Origin: Endomychus coccineus
Lineage: Eukaryota > Arthropoda > Insecta > Coleoptera > Endomychidae
Direction: 5' to 3'
DNA length: 64,000 bases
Assembly: GCA_958510875.1 (NCBI GenBank)
Contig: OY294067.1
Coordinates: 194,687,322-194,751,321 of the forward strand
Numbering within the stretch: position 1 is the first letter of the stretch; each line of letters opens with the position of its first letter. This document shows, one piece after another, positions 11,840 through 23,209 of the stretch. The notes under the pieces were generated by a model that worked only from the letters and a program-made list of their open reading frames with translations, did not search any database and had not been told where the DNA came from. The position numbers and the translations under genes are program-made.

Positions 11840-11945
11840 AGAACCGTAAATTTTGGAAAAACGCGATTTACTAATATTTTTCTTGAGAATCGATGAAAGA
11901 GCGAAAATTCCATTTCCCCAAAATTTACGGTTCTAATGACAAAAT
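11840..11945. repeat. short inverted repeat
   Basis: AGAACCGTAAATTTTGG on the left and CCAAAATTTACGGTTCT on the right are exact complements separated by about 60 bp. They may be the remains of a small MITE. Confidence 0.6.
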
Positions 11946-11964
11946 TTAACCCTTCTTCCAAAAT

Positions 11965-14570
11965 ATTCTATTTGTTCATAAGACCTTTTCTTGATAGTTG
12001 AATAAATATTTCAAATGGATAATTTTTGGGCAAAACCTGAAGTAAAAGTAATTAAGACTTTAATATGTTAATAAATAATAGCAAATCAACGGTTGAGGAT
12101 GAAAGGTTGTAATGGTTCTTAAAATACGCGTTTTATGTATACCTTCAATTTGATTTGAGATTTTTTGTATCTACAATACGCCGTTCCTTAATATAAGCAA
12201 CAAATTTAGCAATAAATCATTGCTTAACTTAAACAAGTAAGCTCGCGGTTCTGAAAAAGTGTATTCAAAGTTTTATAATCAGCGCATGTTTTTACATTGA
12301 AATTGACCATAATCTCGTAGCGGTCCTGAAAAAACTATTTCGAAAGTTATTCCGACTGGCCAATGATTAAATGTATATTAATCAATGGTATAGGTTAGTC
12401 ATCTTCACATACTTATAATTTAATGTTGCACACATGTGTTATCAAAGTATGTGTCGATCCCGGAGGTAGTAATATTAATATCTCCGTCGAACGTGGAGAT
12501 AGTAGTAGTAATATCCCCGTCGAACGTGGAGGTAGACACTTCCTTATAACAATGGTGATACTTTGGGCTAGCTATTTCTTTCGAGCTCTATACCAAAGGG
12601 ACATGTATCATAAAAATCAGAAAGAATGAATGATTATATTACTACTGCAGCGTTGTTGGTTGTGTTCATCAGGTATTGCGCAGTAGAAAATCATTTTAAA
12701 TTGAGGTAATAGTAATAAAACACTAGTAGGTGTAGTTCCGGTTACCAAAGCTATCTGCACCCAATTTGACAACGTTATATTTACGTCGTTTTGTTGGATT
12801 TGTTATGGGAATGAAAACGCAGAATAGCACAAAACTTACTATAACATATCTGAACCTCAGGGATTTTTTCCAGTCGAAAATTAATTTGTATTTAAATTAT
12901 TATAATATGAGTAATACAAAAGATCCAAGTATACGATTAAAATAGTAGTGATTTATAACTAATATTTATATTCGATTATTTTATATCAAAAGCAGTAATA
13001 TACTTGCTTTGTTTTGTACATACACATATCTATAAGCATTAGAACATTAATGGTTATAATACTGTGCATTTATTTGAATTGATTTTAACTCTGTTAATTA
13101 TCGTCTACTGTCATTGTATATATTATTATGTAAATAAACAGGATAGAATCTTAAAATTTGAGTTTTTTTAGTTTCTGAAACATAAATGTTTTCTTGCTAA
13201 GAATATCCTGACATTTTTGTCCAGAGCTGGAAAAAAAACTGCAATATTTGCATACTTGTCGTGAACTTTATGATCATTGTTGGTCTCATTTCGATGCGGA
13301 ATATAATTACGATACGTGTCGCTAATGGCGAAAGATTTCCTTTTGTGTTCTTCACATACGTCTAACGATTTCACTAAATAATGATTTTCAACAATTTTTG
13401 TGTTATTTATGTTTTCATTTTCATAGCAAAACAACGTGAATATAACGTTTTCAAATGAGGTGACAGATGACTTTGACGGTGTTGGTGAGCCTGCCTGTGT
13501 GAGCCAGTGCTCTCGATTAAACGTATACATATACACTGCGTATACACACTAAACACTGTATAAAGCTACAACAGCACGCATATACTCGACGTTATTCATT
13601 TACTAAATCCTCCGTCCTCGTGCACAGGAAAGTTATATTTTTATTGAATTTATAAATTGTACATTGTTAACTTAGTATCGTATCTACGTGCAAGGTTTTA
13701 AATATTGTGAATATAATTCTTGTTTATTATTAAATATGAAAATCTATTTAATTGTTGATTGAAATGCTGACAGTTGTGAAAACTGAAGAAAAACTAATTA
13801 TATTAATTTTCATTTAAAAATAATAAAATTGTAATTTCGAATGCTACAATAATTCAAAGATGACATGAAATAAACTGATTACTTCATAATGACAGTTTAC
13901 ACTTCTGACAGCAGTGCTTGGTGACTGCTAGTTTTTTTTATTTTTTTTTCATTTCGTCTTTTCCTTTTTAGAGCATTCCAATGGACGATTTGTTTCAAAT
14001 ATTTTATATACCGGGTGGTCCAATAATGCGTTCAAGTATAATATCTCAGTAATTATACGAATTACAAGAAGAAATTGAATACAACATTTGTAGGAACTGT
14101 AGAGAGCTACAAACTAAGATTACTCGTGAATATAGAAAAAGTATATCCAGTAGCTTGTGATAAATTCTCATTGCTAACAAACAGTATTTTTGTCACTTGC
14201 TACTAACAAATAAATCATGTCAATCAAATTAATATTCCGGAGAAATGACAAAACGACTTATTTATTTCACAAGGCTAATTCCAATTTTAAAATTATCTTT
14301 AGATTTTGCAAATAAGTTGATTGTATAAAGACATTCAAAAAAGATACAGGGCGTGAAATGTACCACCTATTTTTTGGAAAAGTAAATAACTCTTGAACGA
14401 CTATAAAAAAAATCCTATATTGGGCAAATGGCCAATAATTTTAACAGTTATTTTTGTTCTGAGATTTTTTCAACTGTAGCACTTGAACATGTTGAATAGA
14501 ATTAGCCATTATGTGATGAAAATTTATTATTAATGTAAATAAAATAGGTACTAAAATTTTGATTCTCACT
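11965..14570. other. AT-rich sequence, no supported gene
   Basis: A small direct duplication containing CCGTCGAACGTGGAG occurs at about 12483-12530. A 122-codon frame on the minus strand (13168-13536) has no recognisable domain or signal. It could be chance or an unknown exon. Nothing else was seen. Confidence 0.35.
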
Positions 14571-14695
14571 AATTTAATAAATATATATAATTAGTTTCTT
14601 CAAACAGATATAAGAAAGTAAACAGATATCACTTTCTTGAAGAAGCTAAGTTACATTCATTTATTAAATTAGTGAAATTCAAACTATCGAAAGTT
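14560..14695. repeat. imperfect inverted repeat (MITE-like)
   Basis: The left part, with TCACTAATTTAATAAAT and TTAGTTTCTTCAA, mirrors the right part, with TTGAAGAAGCTAA and ATTTATTAAATTAGTGA. The centre, around 14615, contains two copies of AACAGATAT. There is no coding capacity. Confidence 0.55.
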
Positions 14696-14699
14696 GTTT

Positions 14700-16600
14700 T
14701 CTTTAAATTTAAAAAACACAATGTGGTGGATAATATTATTACACTCATAGATTTGAAACTTTTTCTTTTCTTCTTCCTAGTATGGAAAGTAATTATTCAC
14801 ATTATTTGTAAAATGTGAATATATACATATATTTTATGTTCAACATCTCAGACTAGTAGTGTGCTCCGCTCGGTATGTTGTAACTACTTCTATATAGCAT
14901 AATATTTATGCAAATGCTGTTTTATTCAGGAATATGATTTCGCCAGAGATAATTTTTCATGTTTTACCAATATCCGAACATCATGGTAACATTCTAACGA
15001 AGAGTTTCTCATGTTTCTCAAATAGTCTTGCAAACAGACATTTGAAGTTGCGCCTAGAATACCCTATCTACTTTGTTCATCATATTAAGAAGGCTTTTTC
15101 GGATCCCTTTTTTTTTATTTTCATATGTATATTGATATGAGTCAATACATGTTCCGTACGGTTTTCTGTTTAATTCTCGAGAAATTTTACTAGTTAGTTA
15201 AGTTTGTTTATCTAAATATATTATATATGTGGCTTATCAATGGAAACTATTTTAGTATTTGGCAATCTTTTTTCCTGCTTTCTGTATTATTATCACAGAT
15301 GGTTTTTCAATTCGGTTTAATTCCAAGTTGAGACAATCTGCACAATAATAATTGAAAATGTCGGCTCATGCCTCTTATACCTCTCAAAGTCTATGAATTA
15401 ATTTAAAATCATCCTCATTCTCTGAATCAATTTAAATTTCATTTCAGCTTAATTATAAAAGTAACATAAACTCTGTAATATTCGGATAATTCAAATAAGT
15501 TATTTAATCAAATATATTTACAATTACTCCTATAGCTTATTTATTAACTGGGCTTATCTGTTAATATGTAATAATCTCGACCCCAGGTACTAATATTTTA
15601 ATTATGTACGAATTGTCAGCATAATACAGCTACATACGTGCAGTAAACATTTCCAGATTGCATAAAAATGTCATTCCGTTTAGTGGACCAGGTAATATTA
15701 AAAATTTGCTTAGTAATATTTTGCTTCGAGTTAAAATTTTTTGTCAATGTGTCACATCGTGAAAATAAAATGTTTCTTAATTAAATTCAAAATAGTTTTA
15801 TGGTGATAACATTGTTTGATTTGAGATTATGAATATTTTGGGTATGGTTCAATCATTACTTCTCAATATTGATAGTATTAAGTAATTAACATTGAATTAG
15901 TAAGATCAATAGCACATTTGTTTATAATTATAACAAAAGGGATAGTGAAATTTTTTATCTTGATGGAAGTATCACCTTATCGACGTGCTTATTAGATTCT
16001 GTGAATTCCAACAGTTTCATCAATTTTTTCAATTTTGTCCAAAAGAAAATCGAGTTCACAAACAAAGCTGTCACTTTCCGTTCTATGTACGGATGTTACC
16101 AAATTTGTCTTCGCCATGATGTAATTAGTAGGTAATTAAGGAATAGGTTCCATGCAGAGTTGTAGATGTATCCTCTGTAATCTACAAGCATTCATTATTG
16201 TAGAACTTCGCCTTCTTGTTTGTTTTGAGCGAAACGTTAATGATTTCAAGCACCATGTTTTCCAAAATATTCATCTACAACCGTAAGCTTGTTTGAATCT
16301 CAGTAAGCCTTAAATCCAGGCGAGGTGAACCAACAAATTTGCCTTTACTAGTCAACTAACCATATTTTCTTCAATTGAAGCTAGTTTTTTGAAATCACAG
16401 CTTCCGGTTTATTTCGAGGAGTACGCCACTATTGGAGTGTTCTGTAATTTTGGGGATTCTTTGCAATGCTCCCGATGCGATGCTTTGGCGATAATACAGG
16501 ATAGGATCACGCCATAGATGTATGTACAAGACTCTATGATCACATATGCAACAGCATGGCTGAAACTACAATGTGGGAATGTATTATTTATTATTAAAAA
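14700..16600. other. AT-rich sequence, no gene seen
   Basis: Only short frames without family resemblance occur. Confidence 0.4.
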
Positions 16601-16604
16601 GTAA

Positions 16605-16675
16605 GAGTTCATACTGTAGATACACTATAACTCTATAAAAAAAAGATGATCACCCTCATTCATTGAAAATACTGT
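16605..16675. repeat. repeat shared with 42907-42972
   Basis: GATACACTATAACTCTATAA, followed about 10 bp later by ATCACCCTCAT, closely matches GATACACTATAACACTATAA followed by ATCACCCTTAT at 42907-42972, inside the large inverted-repeat unit. The two places therefore share a dispersed repeat piece, here next to the Penelope-like remnant. Confidence 0.6.
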
Positions 16676-16681
16676 TGAAGT

Positions 16682-16730
16682 ACTGAGTACTTCTCAACTA
16701 CCAAGTAGCCATCATCAGACTGTACTAAAT
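16682..16730 (-). ncRNA. hammerhead-ribozyme-like motif downstream of a Penelope GIY-YIG remnant
   Basis: Reading the minus strand, CUGAUGA (16718-16712) is followed by one U, then a perfect stem II GGCUAC / GUAGUU (16710-16705 with 16701-16696, two G-U pairs), then GAGAA (expected GAAA) and GUAC. The flanks can pair as stem I: AGU with ACU next to the core, then AGUAC with GUACU beyond a two-base internal loop. This is the layout of a minimal type I hammerhead with almost no stem III, as described for Penelope-like flanking repeats. Deviations are the extra U between CUGAUGA and stem II and an insertion in GAAA. Cleavage activity is unproven and may be lost. Confidence 0.5.
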
Positions 16731-16879
16731 TAGAAATGGAAATGTGCCTGTTTAAGTACTATCTGAAATTAATAGTGTAAATAAGGGATTACCCTAAGAT
16801 GGAGATGAATCTGAATTCATTGAATTGCTTTTTCGCTTATACATTTCATCCCTCCTAAATTACCTAGATGTTTATCGTT

Positions 16880-17130
16880 ACTGTGTTTCAAGAGTGATAC
16901 ACTTTCCTTTTATGAACTTTATTTGACATATGTTCTGCTAATGTTGATTTGTCATCATTAATTTTCTTTATATGGGCAAAATATTCTTTGTATCGAGTTA
17001 GAATAGTCGTTTCAGTTTGACCAATATGGCACACGATTCATAATCGATTTTGTAAATTTCGGATTTGTCGAAATCAGAAACTTTATCAAAGATGTTCCCT
17101 GAACGGTTTTTGCTTGGTTTTACATCTTAA
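16880..17130 (-). pseudogene. Penelope-like element GIY-YIG endonuclease remnant
   Basis: The minus strand reads FDKSEIYKIDYESC and, after a one-base shift, HIGQTETTILTRYKE followed by YFAHIKKINDDKSTLAEHMS and NKVHKR. This matches the GIY-YIG nuclease of Penelope-like retroelements: the IYKI.C.SC zinc-associated start, the (Y)IGQT motif, the conserved Arg of LTRYKEY, and the AEH...H end. The enzyme nicks target DNA during insertion. The frameshift near 17025 shows the copy is dead. The upstream part (17130-17330) resembles the linker between RT and nuclease (for example DVKPSKNRSG) but is heavily broken. Confidence 0.75.
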
Positions 17131-17334
17131 ACGGATTGTATTGCAAATTTGGAGAACAAATTGTGGAATTCATTAATTATTCAGAGCTGATAATTGTAAC
17201 TACTGAGTTTTATCGAATTATTTGATGCTAATAGCTCTAATTTGGTGAATTGATTGTGTTCCTGTTTTCGTTGTACATAGCTATAATATCGCTGACTCAA
17301 ATGGACGTTTAATAATCCATGTCTTGATTGATGG

Positions 17335-18140
17335 CCAACTGGACCTAATTCATTCCACCGTATTCAATATTTTTAATAATCCAGTCCAATATACCAGGTA
17401 TTCCAAATGCAAATCAGCTCTAAGAATAACGTAGGAGTAAATTAGTATCATTGTAGTGTATTCAGTTTCTGATAGTATATATGACCTGTATTTTTCTGTC
17501 TACTCATAACTTCCCGAGTTATCGTTCGAATATGACAGTTTAACTTTCGAAAATTTCGTGATAAAATGGTGATAATATACATGGAAGAACCAGTGTTTGT
17601 TTATTTCTTTTATCAAGGATTATGTAGTTTCCAAGCACAATAGAGTAAGATCAATTCCTGAGAACATCAAATATGACTTCGATTTCACCTAAATCTGCGG
17701 TCAGGAGGTGCTTCTGATACTGATAATACTTCTTATCGTCAGATTGACCTTGTCTTCAATAGTTACAGTATCATTAACACAGTCACCATATGTAACTTCT
17801 ATGTCTTTTATTTTCCTTCTTCTAGTAACTAGGCCCCTCAAATACTGAAATATATACTTTAATTCAAATTCACTAATATTAATAAATGAATGGACAAAAA
17901 AATTTCTAATACATTATTACAAGTAAATGGTAACAGAAGTATAGTTTAAATATACTCAACATACAAAAATTATCTTCTCCCTGTTTAATGGTTGATACGG
18001 TGAATTTCTACAGCCTTTTTGTATTCTTCATTGACTTAGGAGAGTCACCTATATTGGTAACAGTACTCATTCCTCTTTAGGACCATTTCACTCCTCCACA
18101 AAGGACACCACAACGGTGTATCTCTAGCTGTACGTCCACC
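17335..18140. other. AT-rich sequence, no gene seen
   Basis: Nothing recognisable. More upstream Penelope sequence would be expected here on the minus strand but could not be read. Confidence 0.4.
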
Positions 18141-18149
18141 CTAGGTTTT

Positions 18150-18300
18150 GGGCGAACAAGAAGAAAACATTCGGTGGGATCTCCACAATTGTCATGAGTG
18201 GACATTATGATGATCATCACTTGATCTGCCGTCTCGTTCTCTTTTTCGCATGCCTTACACAGCGGGTTATCAATTAGAGACTAGACCAATAGTGTTCATG
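18150..18300 (-). pseudogene. possible non-LTR element C-terminal zinc-knuckle fragment (weak)
   Basis: The minus strand reads DNPLCKACEKENETADQVM, similar to the PLC..C.. ..ET.EH segment at the C-terminus of RNase H-bearing insect non-LTR elements. The expected final His and Cys are not convincing. No reverse transcriptase is visible nearby. The adjacent minus-strand frame (18374-18691) has no clear domain. Confidence 0.3.
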
Positions 18301-18939
18301 TATTTTAATACTTGTCCCGTAGTGATTCCTGTAAGTAGACGCAGGTGCTTTCAAAACTCAATGCTTTCAAGGCTCAATTGAATTGGGATTGGACAAGTGC
18401 GCAGTATTTCATTTGAGGAGGGGACGATCTCCGGAAGTTCAGCTTGCCGACGGAAGCATCTTTAAACATCTTGTTGCTGTAGAAAACTATCGATAGCTGG
18501 GAATTGAACAGCGTCCTAATTATGACGTGTCCCAGGTAACAGTGTCTGTTCCAGGCATTTACAAAAATCATGTTCGGAAGATTTGGTCGTCCCATGTTTC
18601 GAGTGAGTGAGACAAGCTGTCTGCAACAAATATGCTTGCCGTGCCAGTCCTGCTCTACTCTTTTGGAGTTGGGAAGACTATCCAGCTGCATAGACTTGAC
18701 AAAGACACCTGAAAAATGATCTGGGTTTGAATCCTAGGTCGTCCGTTTTCCGCATTTATCTCCCACGTCATATAGGAGGTAGGGAGCTCATTAGTCTGGA
18801 GGGTCTGCTTCGAAGGGTGGTTCTGAGAATAGCGTGTACAGTTCTTAGGAGTTTAAATCATATCCTCTGCCTTGTCAAATGGATGAAGTGGGGCATTTAT
18901 CGTTAAGACAGCACAAAAACTTGCAGAAAAACTTGGTCT

Positions 18940-19225
18940 CGGATTTCGAGTCGAGAAGACCAACTAGAGGACGACCTCGAGTTGCAACTTCCTCGCCCTG
19001 AGCAAGATATTATTCTCAGGCGGCATGTTGGGAAGCCGATACACGGTGTTTTCTACAGAAACATCGAAACACTCGGCTTGTCAATGAGGCAGACCTTCGG
19101 CTACCTGAGATCAGCCGGGCTTATATCCAAGACCAAGGGATTTACCGCAGCTTGCCAAAATGACGTTATCAACACCTTTGTCTATCACCGCAGACATGAT
19201 GGGTGTGCAGGTTCCTGATATCAGC
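18940..19225 (+). pseudogene. Tc1-like transposase N-terminal fragment
   Basis: The frame reads RGRPRVATSSPEQDIILRRH, then MRQTFGYLRSAGLISK. This resembles the GRPR hook plus the end of the second helix-turn-helix of Tc1-family transposases (SPEQDR.I.R then S.QTV.RRLR.AGL). The middle part is unlike the family, so it is mutated or shifted. The catalytic domain does not follow on this strand. Confidence 0.5.
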
Positions 19226-19385
19226 TACCGGACCTGTTGAAAGGTGCCTCAGAAACTTTTCCACCTGTTGCCGGTATGCCGGCAAATGCATCTTTGGCGT
19301 ACACCCATCGCCATAATGCAGCCCTACAGGTCCATACAAGCAAATAGGCCAGACGTTGTCCTCGATAAACACACCAAAACTATGT
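19226..19385 (-). pseudogene. possible Tc1-like catalytic-domain scrap, opposite strand (weak)
   Basis: The minus strand reads GVFIEDNVWPI near 19340-19375, similar to the F.DDN.RPH motif holding a catalytic Asp in Tc1-family transposases, with the conserved RPH altered to WPI. If real, the two parts of one transposase now face each other, which implies an inversion. The match is short. Confidence 0.25.
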
Positions 19386-19439
19386 ATGCCACTCTTTATT
19401 CAATTAACAACGTTGATATTTATTATTTTCAACTATAAC

Positions 19440-20330
19440 CTTCAAATTAAACTTTCTTGTTACGTAAATTATAACGTATTTCAGAAGTAGAAGGTGGCGC
19501 AGCATCACCCTGAGCTTAAATTAATTTTTCCCTTTCTCCATCAGTCTGATTCAACAATTCATCTTTTTCAATTGTAGCAGGATAATTTCCAAATTCAGAA
19601 ATATCATTTTCGATTTCTAATTTTCTTATCTGATCAGAGTGGCGTCGTACTATTTTACTTCTTCCAATTTCGACATCGAATATAACATTCCCTGCATTTC
19701 CTATAATTGTTCCAGGTATCCAAATAGGTTCACAGGTTCAGAAGGATTTTGATAATACCTTATTAAAACTTACCAGCTTCTAAAGTCTCAAGCAAACGTT
19801 ATAATAATGTTTTATATCTAATTTGGTTTTCAAGTATCCCCCCATTAACATTAGCCGGAGTTAACCCTGTAGTGCAATGAGGTGTATTGCGATATTCTAG
19901 AAGAAATCTCAAAATCTGGTATCTTCATCAGTTTTGTTATTGTTAACTGCTTTTTTGAGAGCTAATTCAACACTATTTCCGGCTGCTCCATTGCTAGAAA
20001 ATAATTTTTGATACCATTTAGGCGAATAGGTATTTTAAACATATAATCGTGGTTCTTGTTGTTCATTTTAATTACTAAATATTTCTGATTGGAAATTGAA
20101 CCAAAAAAATCTATATGTACTTTGAACCACGATCTGCTGGTGTTGGGACATGCATTTAATACTGATTATTGTGTATTAGGTATAAATTGGCTACAAATAT
20201 TACAATTCTTACACAATTTCTCAATGTCATAATCTGTTAATGGTCAGTAACAAAATGAAAGAACAATAGATTTGCATTTATTCATTGACATGTGACTTAC
20301 ATGTATTTCATCTAATATTCTCTTTTGTTT
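19440..20330 (-). pseudogene. Ty3/gypsy integrase fragment
   Basis: The minus strand reads EKLCKNCNIC (zinc-finger cysteines, about 20190-20215), then WFKVHIDFFGSI (first catalytic Asp, about 20100-20130), and after a gap YRNTPHCTTGLTPANVN (about 19840-19900), the conserved end of the gypsy integrase core. Further on, IVRRHSDQIRKLE fits the C-terminal domain. Stops and shifts separate the blocks. There are no LTRs or RT beside it. This enzyme would have joined element DNA to the chromosome. Confidence 0.75.
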
Positions 20331-20650
20331 GTTTTTTACCACGATACCTATTTCTCCGAATAGAAATTGGAATTATTCCAAAACATTTTTAAAGTACATA
20401 TTGTATATTTACAAACTATTGTCATAGTAGGCCAACCTGCCGATCCGACAACCGTTAATTTTGGCAATCCGAGGGTTGCCGAGAGACGCTTGCGTTGGAG
20501 GGCCCTAGTATTAGTTACAAAAAGCAAAAATCACAAACGCCGTGCCGCAAGCTAATTGATAACTCCTAAAGTATCAACAGATATACTTTATTTGATGCTT
20601 ACCCTCTTCCGAACATAGACTCATTAGTTTCAAAAATATTAAAGTAACAA
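20331..20650. other. unassigned sequence between two gypsy fragments
   Basis: No feature supported. A GC-richer patch at 20430-20545 has an open frame of no known family. Confidence 0.35.
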
Positions 20651-20699
20651 ATTTTCAATACCATTGATCTGAAATCTACCGTCAAATACTAATTCAAGA

Positions 20700-22060
20700 G
20701 CCTGATAAACAATATACAGCCTTTGAAGCAGATTTCGAGTTACAAATGGAGGTTTCTTGTTTCCAAAGAGTTATTAACTCTATTATTGCGAAAGAAATGG
20801 TGCGTATGCATATTTGAATGATGTAAGTGACTATGGTGAGGTCAGGTCATTACAATCAGAACACCATAGAAATTCTAGGGTATTCCGTTGAAAACCATAC
20901 AATGAAATCTGATTCAACGATCACCTGGAATGCTCTCACATCATTTGAATTGAGTCAAAGTTTAGTTCTTGCATTTGAAGTATTGCGAAATAATATAGAC
21001 TCGACTATTGATGAAAAAGTTGAAACATATGCGTGAGGAGTTGCAATAGCTGCTATATTGAGTCAAGCGAGAAAACCTGTAGCAATCTTTTCACGGACTC
21101 TCACCGATTCGGAAAGAAGACACTGCTAACAGAAAAGGAGCTTATGCTTGTAACGAAAGTCTGAAGGAAAGGAGACATATTTGATGGAAAGACAATTCAA
21201 GCTAGTAACCAACCAGAAATCAGTTTCATTCATGCAAATGCAGCAGATACTGTCTCAAGAATTTGTAATAGTGTAACAACAAACAAGTCATGCTTAAGTC
21301 CGCAATTTGTCTTATTCTTTGAATGAAATAAACGTAATGACTGCCGAGTTCAAACCCAAATTTTATAAGAAAGGTGGAGATTAACATTTAATGAAAACAC
21401 TCGAAAGGTATTGATGTATCAAGCAGAACTACACCTTGGCAATGGACAAGAAGAAAAGTAGACTTGAATAGAACTTATTCTAAAAATAGAAATTTGGATA
21501 CTAGTAGATGGGTGATTATCTCACCACATGTTTTACACTCCATACAGAGCCTACTATGAATAGCAATAAATTGTACTCCCCATAAACGATTATTTAAATA
21601 GCAAAGTAAATCAATAGTGGAACTTCTATTCCTTCATGACTCAAAGATTTAGATGAATCCTATTAAAGACTTAATTTGATCTATTAGTAGAAGTTCGAAT
21701 AGTTCAAGTAACTCCAGATATGCTCTCATTAGGAAATGAAAAAAGAGTGTACCTTCGCCCCCCTAGAGGAGATATTCGTTTACTCAATCCTGATGATAAA
21801 TATGAAGAAATTAGTTTACAAAGTACTGAAATAACCGATGATTTATCAGAGGTGTTCATGCTAACAGATTTTAATTCTGCCTGTCCGTTAACAAGAATTT
21901 TACTACCTCAACTACAGCTCAAAAATATAGTATTTTACAAGATTCTGCTGAAATTTCTGTTACTGAATCTCAAATTCTACGTATATCGTCCAGAATTAGA
22001 AACACGCCCAAGCATCTCCAGGATTACTCAGAAAAATAGGCTAGGGAAAATGTAGAATGA
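20700..22060 (+). pseudogene. Ty3/gypsy RNase H and downstream pol fragment
   Basis: The plus strand reads GVAIAAILSQARKPVAIFSR followed by TLTDSERRH and QFKLVTNQKSVSFM, the RNase H segment typical of Ty3/gypsy elements (AT.NQ..RPVAFFSRTL..SE..H, then F.L.TDQ.SV.FM). The frame is interrupted by a stop at 21034-21036 and again within the domain. Further on, a 111-residue frame (21720-22055) begins MLSLGNEKRVYLRPPRGDIR and may be the degraded far C-terminal region; that part is less sure. The orientation is opposite to the integrase fragment at 19440-20330, so they are separate insertions or an inversion. Confidence 0.65.
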
Positions 22061-22431
22061 ACTATATACTATTTTTGTCAGTTGATATGTATCATTAAAA
22101 CTGATCAATAATTAAAAAAGGTAACGTCTAGTGAAGCCAACTGAAGCCTGCTTTTTCAAAAGAATTATTATTACAACTGGTCCATATTAGGCCAGGCCAC
22201 GATACAGAATTAGCCTATATGTATCACAGCCGACTCTAATACAAGCCAAATAGTAAAGACGGCAGCACTACATATCTCATTAACCCTAGTACGATGCTGT
22301 ATAAACTACCGCCACCGCCGCACCGTTTAAATAGGAGCGAAACCTACCTATTCACGTTTGTATTATGTTGGAAGATATATATCGCATTATTTACTATAAT
22401 GTCCAGTATTCATATTTGGACATACATACGT

Positions 22432-22979
22432 TGTTAAGATGCGACAGCAGTGATCGCACCTTAAAGTGATTGGATGCGAAATGTTTAGATGCGACAGCAT
22501 TGATCGCACCTTGAAATGATTGAATATTCTTCCCAACACTTGTAATAAAACACGACTTGATTATATTTGCTTGTATTTAGTAATAGTAATGGTGAAATAT
22601 AAAAGCGAGTGACAAATTCAATAGTTGGAAATATACTACAAATTACAGCTTGATAGAAATTCTAAACTAAACAGTTATCCCTACTACACTCCTCATGGGG
22701 TTGTTTGTCATTCGGTATAATATTTAGAGGTAGAAGTTCATTCTATGTCTTATTGGAAAATTCCGCTTAATCGTTTATTGCTATGCAACCTTTCTGCGAA
22801 TTCTTACTTTGTGTTTACGACAGGAAAGTCCAGTATCACTTTGTTCCAAAATACCTATTATAAACGGATTAAGCTCATTTCGGTTCACTTAAATAATTAC
22901 GATACCTAATATAATACAGGAATATTTACAATTGAGTTTTATGGATCTTTCAAAGGATGTCTTTGGTTTGGAACAAACA
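22432..22979 (-). repeat. 3' LTR of the BEL/Pao element
   Basis: This LTR is 548 bp with TG...CA ends. It contains an internal near-duplicate of about 40 bp (GATGCGACAGCA-TGATCGCACCTT at about 22438 and again at about 22489). Its sequence matches the other LTR without a difference that I could see. Confidence 0.97.
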
Positions 22980-22992
22980 TACTCCCCCCCTT
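22980..22992 (-). promoter_or_regulatory. polypurine tract of the BEL/Pao element
   Basis: On the coding (minus) strand AAGGGGGGGAGTA lies immediately before the 3' LTR, the expected place for the plus-strand primer that resists RNase H. Confidence 0.8.
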
Positions 22993-23209
22993 GAAAGATC
23001 TGTGGGTTTACTACCCATGAGCTGGTAGTGCAATGGAGTTCCACGAAGGTCAATAGGTCATGGATATACATTCATATGGACATTATATCATAATACAAAT
23101 ATATACATTTACATAGAATAATATGTTACAAATACAATATATACAGATCAATAATACGAGTATGTTCCAGATACATTGTAGATCATTTGTTGCAGTCGAC
23201 CGGGTTCAC

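Noticed and set aside
13168..13536. 122-codon minus-strand frame
   Set aside because: No domain, signal peptide or splice context recognised. In AT-rich DNA a frame of this length can occur by chance; noted only within the unassigned interval.
22980..22992. Run of seven C as a possible regulatory G-quadruplex site
   Set aside because: Its place directly inside the 3' LTR explains it as the polypurine tract of the BEL/Pao element.
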